This document shows, one piece after another, positions 25,209 to 33,982 of a stretch of DNA of 64,000 nucleotides. The stretch's first letter is position 1. Each line of letters starts with the position of its first letter. A program made the position numbers and the translations under genes. The stretch is from assembly GCA_963761705.1 (NCBI GenBank), contig CAVXHK010000002.1, forward strand, positions 101,812 to 165,811. Reading direction: 5' to 3'. Under the pieces are notes generated by a model. That model was not told the DNA's origin. It ran no database searches and worked only from the letters and a program-made list of their open reading frames with translations. Origin of the DNA: CAVVKW01 sp963761705 (GTDB lineage: Bacteria > Verrucomicrobiota > Verrucomicrobiia > Chthoniobacterales > JAATET01).

Positions 25209-26009
25209 CTACCCCAGCCTCCCCCGCGCGACCGTCGGCGTCACCCCGCGAAACCGCCGAAACTGCCGGCTGAAGAAATACACGTCACGATACCCCAGCC
25301 GTGCCGCGATCTCCTGCACGCTCAAACCCGTCTCCCGCAGATACGAATCCGCCCGCGCCAACCGCTCCTCGACGATAAATCGATTCGGCGCGGCCCCGGT
25401 GAGCGCCTTGAACCGCCGCGTGAACTGCGAATCCGATAACCCCACCAGTCTCGCCAATTCCCCGACCGAATACGCGCTCGCCGGATTCCGCCGGATCCGC
25501 TCCACGATCCCCGCGAGATCATCATCCATCCGGCTCTTCAGCCCACCCTCGCGCCCGAGCTCCAGCTCCCGCAGCAGGAGTTGCATCCCCGCCCAAACCA
25601 AGCCTCGCGCCCGCTCCCGGTCGAAAAAGAACGCCTCCGACAAATGCCGACCCAGCCCCGTCGCCCAGGTCAGCTGCCTCGGCGCGGCTGGCCGCCCCCT
25701 CGCGCTGAGCGCCTCCAGCCACCTCGCCCCCGCACCGGTCGCTCGAACGTGAACGGTAAAATTCGTCACCCTCTGCCCGACCCCAGCCCGTCCGTCCGTC
25801 CGCAAATCCGGCGGCAGTAAAAACAGCGAACCCGCCGAAAATGGCCACCCGCAACCCGCGTGCCTCAGCTCCCCCGCGCCTTCGAGCGCCAACCAGAGGT
25901 TAAAGTGATCCGCGTCCCGCCGACGCCACGACCAGTCTTCGCCGTGCTCGAAGACCGCGACCAACCGCACGTCGAAATCACTTTCCGCGAACTCAAATTC
26001 TGAAGCCAT
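25209..26009 (-). CDS. AraC-family transcriptional regulator
   Basis: A 266-residue regulator with an N-terminal cupin-like sensing domain (HFNLWLALEGAGELRHAG, FSAGSLFLLPP) and a C-terminal double helix-turn-helix (YSVGELARLVGLSDSQFTRRF; SVQEIAARLGYRDVYFFSRQF). ATG 26009 (MASEFEF) is chosen because it opens the domain and leaves a 70-base divergent gap to the Gfo/Idh operon. That arrangement suggests it controls the sugar dehydrogenase genes 26080-29148 in response to a sugar. Confidence 0.88.
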   Translation of the reverse strand: MASEFEFAESDFDVRLVAVFEHGEDWSWRRRDADHFNLWLALEGAGELRHAGCGWPFSAGSLFLLPPDLRTDGRAGVGQRVTNFTVHVRATGAGARWLEALSARGRPAAPRQLTWATGLGRHLSEAFFFDRERARGLVWAGMQLLLRELELGREGGLKSRMDDDLAGIVERIRRNPASAYSVGELARLVGLSDSQFTRRFKALTGAAPNRFIVEERLARADSYLRETGLSVQEIAARLGYRDVYFFSRQFRRFRGVTPTVARGRLG

Positions 26010-26079
26010 GCGGGTATAGTGCAAATTCTGACGCCATAGTCCATTGCCCCCAGGCACCGTCTTCGCCTTTAATCCCACC

Positions 26080-27279
26080 ATGGAATCCAAATCCCCCGAC
26101 CCCGTCCGACTCGGTATCATTGGCCTCGGCAACATGGGAGCCGCCCACGCCAAGACGGTCCTCTCCGACGCCGTCCCCGGCCTCACCCTCGCGGCGGTCG
26201 CCGATCGCGACCCCAAGCGGCTCGAAGCCTACCCCGACGTGGCGCACTTCGACGACGCGAACGCCCTCATCACCAGCGGCACCGTCGACGCGATCCTCAT
26301 CGCGACTCCGCACTACAGCCACACCACCCTCGGCATCGCCACGCTCGAAGCCGGGCTCCACGTCCTCGTCGAGAAACCGATCTCCGTTCACAAGCAGGAT
26401 TGCGAAAGCCTCATCGCCGCCTACCGCCCGGACTCCGGCCAGATCTTCGCCGCGATGTTCAATCAGCGCACCGACCCCCGCTACCGCAAGCTCAAGCAGC
26501 TCCTCGACGACGGCACCCTCGGCACGGTCCAGCGCATCAACTGGATCATCACCGACTGGTTCCGCACCGAGTATTACTACGGTTCCGGCGACTGGCGTGC
26601 GACCTGGGGCGGCGAAGGCGGCGGCGTGCTCCTCAACCAATGCCCGCACAATCTCGACATCTGGCAGTGGTGCTTCGGTCTGCCCGACCGCGTGACGGCG
26701 CAATGTCAGATCGGGCGTTTTCACGACATCGAAGTCGAAGACTCCGTCACGGCATTGCTGGAATATTCCTCCGGCGTGCAAGGCGTCTTCGTCACGACCA
26801 CCGGCGAAGCCCCCGGCACCAACCGCCTCGAAGTCGTCGCCAACAACGGCAAGGTCGTCATCAGCAACGACCAGCCCGGCCTCCAGTTCACCCGCAACGA
26901 AGTCCCGACCCCGCAATTTTCCAGGGCGTCCCAAACCGGTTTCGCCAAGCCGGAGACGTGGGACGTCACCATCCCGATCAACACGACGGGCGAGCAGCAC
27001 CTCGGCATCCTCAAAAATTTCACCGCCGCGATCCAAGGCACCGAGCCGCTCATCGCTCCCGCGGTCGAAGGCATCCACTCGGTCGAACTCGCCAACGCCA
27101 TGCTCCTCTCCAGCTTCCGCGACCAACCGATCACCCTCCCGCTCGACGGTGCCGACTACGCCGCCGAGCTAAAAAAAAGATCACTAGCTCCACCCACACG
27201 AAAGCCCCCGTCACGTCCACCGGACCAGCGACCGATTTCGCCGCCAGCTTCTAACGCCCCAACTTCCCACCAATCATGA
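26080..27279 (+). CDS. Gfo/Idh/MocA-family oxidoreductase, C-terminus shifted by an A-run
   Basis: NAD(P)-dependent sugar or inositol dehydrogenase family. Seen: N-terminal GIIGLGNMGAAHA (Rossmann), ILIATPHYSHTTLG, HVLVEKPIS with the family EKP Lys, and GGVLLNQCPHNLDIWQW in the substrate-facing region. The frame as sequenced ends in an unusual Pro/Arg-rich tail at 27279. At the A8 run 27171-27178 a one-base backward shift gives ELKKKITSSTHTK and a stop at 27254 with TDFAASF, which is the expected family ending. So the run may have lost an A, or slippage may be used. Start ATG 26080 (MESKSPD). First gene of a three-gene sugar operon. Confidence 0.87.
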   Translation: MESKSPDPVRLGIIGLGNMGAAHAKTVLSDAVPGLTLAAVADRDPKRLEAYPDVAHFDDANALITSGTVDAILIATPHYSHTTLGIATLEAGLHVLVEKPISVHKQDCESLIAAYRPDSGQIFAAMFNQRTDPRYRKLKQLLDDGTLGTVQRINWIITDWFRTEYYYGSGDWRATWGGEGGGVLLNQCPHNLDIWQWCFGLPDRVTAQCQIGRFHDIEVEDSVTALLEYSSGVQGVFVTTTGEAPGTNRLEVVANNGKVVISNDQPGLQFTRNEVPTPQFSRASQTGFAKPETWDVTIPINTTGEQHLGILKNFTAAIQGTEPLIAPAVEGIHSVELANAMLLSSFRDQPITLPLDGADYAAELKKRSLAPPTRKPPSRPPDQRPISPPASNAPTSHQS

Positions 27280-28349
27280 GCAAAGACGGAATGAACTACC
27301 TCCCCGAGATGAAACCCGCGCCGGTCGTGAAACCGGGCGAATTCATCTTCGCGGCCTCCCACTTCGACCACGGCCACATCTACGGCCAAGTCCAGGGCCT
27401 CGCCAACGCCGGCGGCATCTGCCGCTACCTCTACGAACCCGATGAGAAGCGCATCGAGCCTCTCCGCGAGTTGGTCGACGCCGGAACCCGCATCGTCAGC
27501 TCGTTCGACGAGATCCTCGCCGACCCCGAGGTCCAGCTCGTCACCTCCGCCGCCATCCCCGACCTCCGCGCGGGCATCGGCCACCGCGTCCTCGACGCCG
27601 GGATGGATTATTTCACCGACAAAGCCCCGTTCACCACCCTCGACCAGCTCGCCGCCACCCGCGAGAAGGTGGCCACCACGGGACGGCGCTACATGGTTGG
27701 CTACTCCGAGCGCCTCGGCAACGAAGCCGCCTGGCACGCCGGCACGCTCATCGCCGAAGGCGCCATCGGCCGCGTCCTCCAGGTCCTCAACCTCGCCCCC
27801 CACAACCTCGCCGCCCACACCAGGCCGGATTGGTTTTTCCAAAAGGAACGCTACGGCGGCATCCTCACCGACATCGGTTCCCACCAATTCGAGCAATTCC
27901 TCAGCTACGCCGGAGCCACCGACGCGACCATCAACAGCGCCCGCGTCGAGAATTTCGCCAACCCCGACCATCCCGGCCTCGAAGACTTCGGCGAAGCCAG
28001 CCTCACCCTCGACACCGGAGCTTCGGCCTACTGCCGCATCGATTGGTTCAACCCGAAAGCCGCCCGCACCTGGGGCGACGGGCGCACCTTCATCCTCGGC
28101 ACCGACGGCTACATGGAGATCCGCAAATACATCGACGTCGCCCGCGAGACGGGCGGCGATCTCATTTTCCTCGTCAACCACGACACCGAGTCCGAGATCC
28201 CGTGCGTCGGTCGCATCGGCTTTCCCTTTTACGGCCAGCTCATCCTCGACACGCTCAACCGCACCGAGCACGCGATGACCCAAGCCCACGCCTTCAAAGC
28301 CGCCGAACTCTCCTTGCAAGCCCAAGCACTCGCCGACTCCAACCACTAA
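27276..28349 (+). CDS. Gfo/Idh/MocA-family oxidoreductase
   Basis: A 357-residue protein with a variant N-terminal fold (FIFAASHFDHGHIYGQVQGL), VTSAAIPDLRAG, the MDYFTDKAPF version of the EKP lysine box (DKAP), and GGILTDIGSHQFEQFLSY in the catalytic region. No classical GxGxxG is seen, as in several members that still bind NAD. No signal peptide. With the gene before and the isomerase after, it forms a run typical of uncommon-sugar catabolism. Substrate unknown. Confidence 0.87.
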   Translation: MSKDGMNYLPEMKPAPVVKPGEFIFAASHFDHGHIYGQVQGLANAGGICRYLYEPDEKRIEPLRELVDAGTRIVSSFDEILADPEVQLVTSAAIPDLRAGIGHRVLDAGMDYFTDKAPFTTLDQLAATREKVATTGRRYMVGYSERLGNEAAWHAGTLIAEGAIGRVLQVLNLAPHNLAAHTRPDWFFQKERYGGILTDIGSHQFEQFLSYAGATDATINSARVENFANPDHPGLEDFGEASLTLDTGASAYCRIDWFNPKAARTWGDGRTFILGTDGYMEIRKYIDVARETGGDLIFLVNHDTESEIPCVGRIGFPFYGQLILDTLNRTEHAMTQAHAFKAAELSLQAQALADSNH

Positions 28350-28362
28350 CCTCGCCATCACC

Positions 28363-29148
28363 ATGTCCAAACTCGCCGTCCAACTTTACACCGTCCGCGA
28401 CCACACCAACACCGCCGCCGACTTCGCCGAGACCCTTCGCCAGATCAGCGCCATCGGCTACACCGCCGTTCAGGTCTCCGCCGTCGGAGCCATGGGTGGC
28501 GAGACCCCCGAAGTCGACGCCGCCACCGCCCGCCGGATGCTCGACGACCACGGTCTGCGCTGCATCGCTACCCACCGCCCGTGGGACCAGCTCGTCAACG
28601 CCACCGCCGCCGAGATCGATTTTCACCAAACGCTCGGCTGCGATTACGTCGCCATCGGCGGGATCCCGGACTCCGACCACACCATCGAATCGTTCCGCGC
28701 CTTCGCGAAGGAGGCCGAGACGCTCATTGAAAAACTCAAGCCCGCCGGAATCCGTTTTGGGCACCACAACCACAGCCTCGAATTTCATCGACCCGAGCGG
28801 CACGGCCCGACGCTGGAGGACGTCCTCATCGACGAGGCCACGCCCGATCTCATGCTCGAACTCGACCTCTACTGGATCGAACACGCGGGCCTCAACTGCG
28901 TTCGCATCCTCGAGCGCTGCCACGGCCGCGTCCCCGTCATCCACCTCAAGGACAAGGAAGTCATCGCCGGAACGAACGACACCCGCATGGCCCCCATCGG
29001 CGAAGGTCACCTCGATTGGTCGGCGATCCTTCCCGCCTGCCGCGCGGCCGGAGTCGACTGGTATGCCGTCGAGCAGGACAATTGCTACCGCGACCCCTTC
29101 GACTGCCTCCGCTCCAGCTACGAATACCTGTCCGCCCAATCGCTCTGA
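28363..29148 (+). CDS. sugar phosphate isomerase/epimerase (xylose isomerase-like TIM barrel)
   Basis: A 261-residue AP-endonuclease-2/xylose-isomerase-like barrel. Seen: KLAVQLYTVRDH at strand 1, DYVAIGG, FGHHNHSLEF with likely metal His, LMLELDLYWIEHAG, VIHLKDKE with metal ligands, WYAVEQDNC near the end. These carry the Glu/Asp/His divalent-metal site of the family. It follows two Gfo/Idh dehydrogenases by 13 bases, a set used for oxidation-isomerisation routes of inositols, ketosugars or glycosides. No signal peptide. Confidence 0.88.
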   Translation: MSKLAVQLYTVRDHTNTAADFAETLRQISAIGYTAVQVSAVGAMGGETPEVDAATARRMLDDHGLRCIATHRPWDQLVNATAAEIDFHQTLGCDYVAIGGIPDSDHTIESFRAFAKEAETLIEKLKPAGIRFGHHNHSLEFHRPERHGPTLEDVLIDEATPDLMLELDLYWIEHAGLNCVRILERCHGRVPVIHLKDKEVIAGTNDTRMAPIGEGHLDWSAILPACRAAGVDWYAVEQDNCYRDPFDCLRSSYEYLSAQSL

Positions 29149-29186
29149 GCCACCCTCACGCGGGGAAGGAAGGAACGGTCGCCGGG

Positions 29187-29280
29187 TTAGACCACCCGGC
29201 GACGGACATGGACGCGCCGGGCGATCAACAACCCGGCACCGAACAGAAGTAGGGCCGCGCTACTGGGCTCAGGGACGGCG
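29187..29280 (-). pseudogene. remnant of a PEP-CTERM protein gene (C-terminal signal only)
   Basis: Reading leftwards, the last 31 codons give AVPEPSSAALLLFGAGLLIA followed by an Arg-rich end and a stop at 29187: a full PEP-CTERM sorting signal. Upstream of about 29280 no matching body remains; instead a plus-strand coding fragment abuts it. The gene was cut by a deletion or rearrangement. Confidence 0.6.
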
Positions 29281-29538
29281 GTGGGACACCTACGCGTTCT
29301 CCCGGCCACGCGATCCGGCGGACGTGGAAGCAGCGCGCCGGTCGGCGTCGTTTCTGACTCGCGCCGACGGCGCTCTGGACCGTGAGGCCCGCCTGGCGAT
29401 CCCGCCGGGAACACTCGGGTATCCGGACGTGGACACGTGGCGGGACCTGTATTTCGTGATGGAATCCGCAGAATGAAAATCTTCGCCCCGATCCAGGGCC
29501 GCTTCGATCTCTCCCGCGAACTGACCTCGCGCTCCTGA
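29281..29538 (+). pseudogene. fragments of two unidentified overlapping genes
   Basis: From about 29281 to a stop at 29476 the plus strand has GC-rich third positions and reads PADVEAARRSASFLTRADG, then GTLGYPDVDTWRDLYFVMES. Its stop overlaps an ATG at 29473 (ATGA) that opens 21 codons (MKIFAPIQGRFDLS) ending at 29538. The coupled layout looks like an operon remainder whose 5' part was lost at the junction with the PEP-CTERM remnant. Families not recognised. This explains the 29149-29540 gap. Confidence 0.4.
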
Positions 29539-29540
29539 TC

Positions 29541-30392
29541 CTAGCCCGCCAGCAGACGCTCGTTCCGCCGCCGGTATTGAAGCGGCGTCATTCCAGCCGC
29601 CGCGCGAAACCGACCGTGGAAATGGCTCGGGCTCTCGAACCCGCATTCCAGCGCCACCTCGAGCACCGACAGCCGGGTCGTCTCCAGCAACCGCCGGGCC
29701 CGCCGGATTCGCTCAGCGTTCAACCACTGCGTCGCCGTCATGCCCAATGCCTCCCGAAATGTCCGCGCTACGTGTTCGTGCGACCGCCCGCACAGGCTCA
29801 GTAACTTTGCCAGACCGAGACGCAGATTCTCCGCTTCGCCGGCCTGCGGCAATGCCGCCGCCAGCCAATCCGGGAGCCGACCCCCCGCCACACCTGCCGC
29901 CGCAGGTCGGAGCAACCGTCCCAGACCCAGGAGAAACCACAACGCGTCCGCTGGTCCCCGACCGGCCATCGCGCACCGCTCGACCTGCCCGAGAAACCCT
30001 TCGCGCTGATCCGGCGTCAACGCGACCACGCGCGGCCGCGACCCGTCCCGCCAAGCCTCCCGCAGCTCCGGCGACCATTCCATCGCCGTCTCGACGGCCC
30101 GAGCCTCGAAGGCCGCGTTGACGAACGCCAACGAGCCCGAAGCGCGCGGTCCCAACCCGTGCCCGTGCTCCGGTCGCACGAAATGCAGCTCTCCCGCCCG
30201 CAGCTCAGCGTCACCGTCCCCGAAAGTCTGTCGACCGCGACCGCTCTCGACGTAAAAGCATTCGTAAAAATCATGCTCGTGCAGGGCACACCCTCCTCCC
30301 CCCGCCAGGTTCACCGACGCCAAGTGCAGCGATTCCCCCGTCGCTGCGATCACCGACCATCTCAACTTCCTCACCGCGCCAGCGCTCACCAC
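29541..30392 (-). CDS. AraC-family transcriptional regulator
   Basis: A 283-residue regulator. The N-terminal cupin (LHEHDFYECFYVESGRG, AGELHFVRPEHGHGLG) has the His/Glu pattern of sugar-sensing AraC proteins; the C-terminal double HTH reads CGRSHEHVARTFREALGMT and SVLEVALECGFESPSHFHGRF. Its start overlaps the end of the sulfatase gene by seven bases, so both are on one transcript. It may control the sulfatase or the neighbouring sugar genes. Confidence 0.87.
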   Translation of the reverse strand: MVSAGAVRKLRWSVIAATGESLHLASVNLAGGGGCALHEHDFYECFYVESGRGRQTFGDGDAELRAGELHFVRPEHGHGLGPRASGSLAFVNAAFEARAVETAMEWSPELREAWRDGSRPRVVALTPDQREGFLGQVERCAMAGRGPADALWFLLGLGRLLRPAAAGVAGGRLPDWLAAALPQAGEAENLRLGLAKLLSLCGRSHEHVARTFREALGMTATQWLNAERIRRARRLLETTRLSVLEVALECGFESPSHFHGRFRAAAGMTPLQYRRRNERLLAG

Positions 30393-31849
30393 CTCCGTCC
30401 TTGGGCGAACGGCACCACGTCTCCCGTCTCGAGAAACCAGGTGAGCAGACGATCCTTCAGTTCAGACACGGTTACTGCGTAGCCGGGATGATCGATCTGA
30501 TTTTCTAGCTCCCCCGGATCAAGCTGGAGATCGTAAAATTCATCACGCTCCAGCAATCGGCGAACGCATTTGAACCGGGCGGTGCGGCACATCGCCGCCT
30601 TGCCGTGTTCCGGCCCGTCGCCAATTTGCAAGGCCAGCCGCGGGTAGTAGGGCGATTGCTGATCCGTCTCTTGTTCCGATTGCGCCTCGCGCGTGTGTCG
30701 TTCTTCCGCAAGCCGTCCCCCTTCGCAAAAGACCGCCTCGCGGAGTTCGGCGTGAGGATTGGCGAGAGCGCCACGCAGGGAGCGACCGAAGTGCGTGTGC
30801 TCGACCGGCAGATGACAGAGGTCTTCGACGGTCGCCGGTAGATCGACGAGTTCCACCAACCCATCACGGATCCCCGGGGTGCATTCGACGTCAGCCGGTG
30901 GTTTGACGATCATCGGCACCCGGGTCACGCAGTCTTCGAAGGTATTCTGCGCCTTCTCGACGATGCCGTAATCCCCCGTGTAATCACCGTGATCGGAGAA
31001 AAAGAACGCGGCGGTATCGTCGTAAAGACCCGCCTCTCGCAACGCGTCCAGAACCCGCCGAAATTGCTCGTCCACCCGGGCGCACATCCCGAGATAGACG
31101 GCTCGCAGTTCGCGCCACCGCTCCGGCGTCCACCGCTCGAGCCTTTGGTTCTTCCGGATGCCCTTGAGCATCGACGATTTATCATCACAAGCGGTCAAGG
31201 GATCTGGCACCGCGTCCCGGCTAACCATGGAAAAATACGGTTCCTCGACCCCGTAGGGCGGGTGCGGATAGCTGATCGGGAGGTAAATGCAAAGCGGCCG
31301 ACCCGCGCGCGCCGCGTCGCTGGCTGGATACGAGCGAATCCGCTCAATCGCCGCCAACACGTGCCCCCAATCCCCGTCCCGATAGACACCCTCCGCGGGA
31401 TCGTGCGCGAGTTTGCCGAGAAAAAACGAAAACGGCTCTTCGACTTTCTCCAGCAGCGAATGAGACGACGGCTGCTCGACCACCGGCGCGCTTCGTTCAT
31501 CGCAATACGGCCCCAGCGGATGCTCCGCTGAAAGCAAATCGTTCTTTCCAGCCCAATACACGTAGTAGCCCGAATCCTTCAGCCGACGCAGCAGGCACGG
31601 CTCGCTGGGATCCAGCAAATGATGCATTGTCCGGTGCCCCCGCACGTGCGGATACCAGCCGGTCATGAAGGAACAGCGGCTCGGCGTGCAGACGGGATTT
31701 TGGCAGAAAGTATTCCGGAACGACACCGCCTCTTCGCGCACCAGGCGATCCAGGGTCGGCGTGACCGCCGCCGGGTGGCCGAGGTGACCAAGGAAATCTC
31801 CCCGCCACTGATCGGGGTTGAAAAGAAGCAGATGAGGTCGAACCGGCAT
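30386..31849 (-). CDS. sulfatase (formylglycine type)
   Basis: A 487-residue alkaline-phosphatase-superfamily sulfatase that hydrolyses a sulfate ester. The modification box is CTPSRCSFMTG with Cys54 becoming formylglycine. An early FNPDQWRGD supplies metal ligands, FFFSDHGDYTGDYG the second metal site. No signal peptide with the start MPVRPHLLLFN (ATG 31849), so it seems cytoplasmic unless exported otherwise; a longer frame to 31894 adds nothing of family character. It diverges from the PhyH gene and is coupled to an AraC gene. Likely target: a sulfated sugar. Confidence 0.88.
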   Translation of the reverse strand: MPVRPHLLLFNPDQWRGDFLGHLGHPAAVTPTLDRLVREEAVSFRNTFCQNPVCTPSRCSFMTGWYPHVRGHRTMHHLLDPSEPCLLRRLKDSGYYVYWAGKNDLLSAEHPLGPYCDERSAPVVEQPSSHSLLEKVEEPFSFFLGKLAHDPAEGVYRDGDWGHVLAAIERIRSYPASDAARAGRPLCIYLPISYPHPPYGVEEPYFSMVSRDAVPDPLTACDDKSSMLKGIRKNQRLERWTPERWRELRAVYLGMCARVDEQFRRVLDALREAGLYDDTAAFFFSDHGDYTGDYGIVEKAQNTFEDCVTRVPMIVKPPADVECTPGIRDGLVELVDLPATVEDLCHLPVEHTHFGRSLRGALANPHAELREAVFCEGGRLAEERHTREAQSEQETDQQSPYYPRLALQIGDGPEHGKAAMCRTARFKCVRRLLERDEFYDLQLDPGELENQIDHPGYAVTVSELKDRLLTWFLETGDVVPFAQGRRW

Positions 31850-31951
31850 AACTCGGGATTCGCACTTTTCGCTCAGAACGTCAATCCAGAGCATCTTTTT
31901 GTCATCCCAGTGGAAGAAATATCAATTCTGTCCAGCTACCTTCCATTCACC

Positions 31952-32770
31952 ATGACTACCAAAACCGCTCCCCGCCTTACGCCCGACCAAGTCGAACACT
32001 ACCACGCCGAAGGCTACGTCCTCCCGGGGGTGAAGGTCTTCGAAGACACCAAATTCGCCCGACTCGTCGATCATTTCGATTCGAAGCTCGCCGAGTGGCC
32101 CAATGACGAGCGCCCCGAGGCGATGGACACACCCCATTTCAACGACCACGCCCTGCTTGAATGGGCGCTTGCCCCCGAGGTTGTCGACCTCGTCGAGCCA
32201 CTACTCGGTCCCGACATCTTCCTCTTCTCCACCCACTTTATCTGCAAACCCAAGGGCGACGGACGCCGCGTCCCCTGGCACGAAGACAGTGCCTACTGGC
32301 GTCGCCTGCTCGAGCCGATGGAAGTCGCCACCGTCTGGCTCGCCATCGATCCGTCCAAAGAATTCAATGGCTGCATGAACGTCATCCCCCGCTCGCACAA
32401 CACCGGCCGCAGGGGCTTCTCCGACTACGAGGACGTCGACACAACCAAGAGCGTTTTTCCCACTGAGATCCTCGCCAGCCAGCGCAAGGACGAACTCGCC
32501 GTCCCCTGCGAACTCGACCCAAACGAGTGCTCGCTCCACGACGCCCGCACCCAGCACGGCAGCGCACCGAACACCTCCGACGTCCGCCGCTGCGGCTGGA
32601 CGATGCGGTTCATCCCGGCCACGTGCCGACTCAACCCAGAATTTGCGGACTTGCAGCTCATGTATCAGGCCCGTGGCGGAAATCCGCTCGGCCAGCGACT
32701 CGCCGATCCCACCCGCGACTACCCCGAGGTCATGCAGGCTCGCCGGAATCAGAACATCAAAGCGCATTGA
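31952..32770 (+). CDS. phytanoyl-CoA dioxygenase (PhyH) family protein
   Basis: A 272-residue Fe(II)/2-oxoglutarate-dependent oxygenase family protein. Seen: the iron-binding HxD in PWHEDSAYW (H110, D112), the distal His in RTQHGSAPN, and the following Arg in RRCGWTMRF for 2-oxoglutarate. ATG 31952 (MTTKTAPRLTPDQ) is chosen; upstream codons in frame have no family character. The TIM-barrel gene after it starts with TTG overlapping its TGA, so the two are translationally coupled. Substrate unknown. Confidence 0.85.
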   Translation: MTTKTAPRLTPDQVEHYHAEGYVLPGVKVFEDTKFARLVDHFDSKLAEWPNDERPEAMDTPHFNDHALLEWALAPEVVDLVEPLLGPDIFLFSTHFICKPKGDGRRVPWHEDSAYWRRLLEPMEVATVWLAIDPSKEFNGCMNVIPRSHNTGRRGFSDYEDVDTTKSVFPTEILASQRKDELAVPCELDPNECSLHDARTQHGSAPNTSDVRRCGWTMRFIPATCRLNPEFADLQLMYQARGGNPLGQRLADPTRDYPEVMQARRNQNIKAH

Positions 32771-33660
32771 GCCAGCCGCGCCCAAGCCTCGTCATCTGCG
32801 TCAACTTCTGGACGTTCACGGACCTCCCGTCACGGGAACGTCCGTGGACCCTGGACGAGCGGCTCGCCCGCGTCGCCGCCGCCGGATTCGACGCGGTCAA
32901 TTGCTCCGTGGACGACCCCGCGCTTCTCGACCTGCTCACGCGACACGGCCTGCGTTTCGGCGGAGCGTTCGACGCGGATTCCGTCGAACAATTTGCCCCG
33001 GCCATCCGCGCGAATCTCGCTGTCGGCGACGGCCCGATAAATTGTCAGCTCGCCGACCATGACACTCCGACCGACGAAGCGGTCCGCCTCACGACCGCGC
33101 TCATGGAAGAGGCCGACCGCCAGGGAGCGCACGTTCACCTCGAGATCCATCGCAACACCTGCACGGAGACCCCTGAGAAGACCACCTCCATCATCGAAGG
33201 CGTCCGCAGCGCGACCGGACGGCCACCGCTGGTGAATTTCGATCTGTCGCACCCCGCCATCGTCAAACACCTTGCCCCCGACGAGTTCGCGACGCGTCTC
33301 TTTGACGACGTCCCGCTCTTCCAACAGAGCCGCCTCTGGCACGTCCGCCCCTTCAACGGCAGCCACTGCCAGGTCCCCGTGACCGACGGTCGCGGCAATC
33401 TTTCCAACGCCTACGAAAACGCCCGCCCCTTCATCCGCGAGGGACTTCGTCACTGGCTCGCCGGCCCCCGCCCCGGCAACGAACTCTGGGTCGTCCCCGA
33501 GTTGGGACCGGTCGGCGAATACGGTCTCGACTGTTTTCCCAACGTCTGGGAAGACGCCATCGTTCTCGGCAACGACATCAAACAAATCTGGACGTCCGTC
33601 CTCGAACGAAAAGACGGCGACTGCACCCCCCCGGGCTCGAACCGGGAACCAATTGATTAA
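32767..33660 (+). CDS. xylose isomerase-like TIM-barrel protein with a foreign C-terminus
   Basis: A 297-residue protein if started at TTG 32767 (SQPRPSLVICVNFWTFTDL). Barrel features: GFDAVNCSVDD, GGAFDAD, VHLEIHRNTCTETPEK, PLVNFDLSHPAIVK, LWHVRPFNGSHCQVPV, LWVVPELGPVGEYGL. These carry the Glu/Asp/His set of the sugar isomerase/AP-endonuclease-2 group. The last ~12 codons (CTPPGSNREPID) are antisense sequence of a tRNA-Lys 3' part, so the original stop was lost when an element integrated or excised. It is coupled to the PhyH gene by TTGA. Confidence 0.75.
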   Translation: MSQPRPSLVICVNFWTFTDLPSRERPWTLDERLARVAAAGFDAVNCSVDDPALLDLLTRHGLRFGGAFDADSVEQFAPAIRANLAVGDGPINCQLADHDTPTDEAVRLTTALMEEADRQGAHVHLEIHRNTCTETPEKTTSIIEGVRSATGRPPLVNFDLSHPAIVKHLAPDEFATRLFDDVPLFQQSRLWHVRPFNGSHCQVPVTDGRGNLSNAYENARPFIREGLRHWLAGPRPGNELWVVPELGPVGEYGLDCFPNVWEDAIVLGNDIKQIWTSVLERKDGDCTPPGSNREPID

Positions 33661-33669
33661 GAGTCAACT
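33622..33669 (-). other. 3' part of tRNA-Lys(CTT): likely attachment site
   Basis: On the minus strand a 7-base anticodon loop CTCTTAA (anticodon CTT) sits in a 5-bp stem, followed by a T-arm CCCGG/TTCGAGC/CCGGG with the consensus T-loop and an acceptor 3' strand GGTGCA. The D-arm and 5' half are absent. tRNA 3' ends are common integrase targets, and an integrase remnant starts 180 bases away. Confidence 0.75.
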
Positions 33670-33850
33670 TAATCAGAAGGCCAAATCGGGCGTTTTACAG
33701 AGTAAAACCCCGGCTTTCAGGGGGATTTGGCGGTTTCAACGCCCGAATCGCCAACTCCTTGTCTTGCACAGGGTTGCACAATCTCGCACAAATCCGAAAG
33801 TTTCTCAGGGTGCGCAGAAAGTGCGCACCCTCAAACCAGTATCTTCATAC

Positions 33851-33979
33851 ATGAAGATCTACATTCCGGTCGGTCGAAGCAGCTATTGCGTCCGCTTCAA
33901 GTTTCGTGGTGAGAAAATTCACCAGAGTCTCCATACCGCCAATCGAAAGGAAGCCACCAAGACCGCCCAAGCTCTCTAG
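33851..33979 (+). pseudogene. tyrosine integrase, N-terminal remnant
   Basis: ATG 33851 opens MKIYIPVGRSSYCVRFKFRG, then KIHQSLHTANRKEATKTAQ, which resembles the N-terminal arm of phage-type site-specific integrases (single beta-sheet recognising DNA arms). The frame stops at 33979, just where IS256-like sequence begins, so the core-binding and catalytic domains (R-H-R-Y) are missing. It lies next to a tRNA 3' part, the usual place for such genes. Confidence 0.65.
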
Positions 33980-33982
33980 GAC

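Noticed and set aside
23458..25752. A 764-codon plus-strand frame over the ABC-F gene
   Set aside because: Antisense shadow; the minus-strand frame has both ABC domains with all motifs.
33600..33700. A functional tRNA-Lys gene
   Set aside because: Only the anticodon arm, T-arm and acceptor 3' strand are present; no D-arm or 5' acceptor strand can be found next to them.
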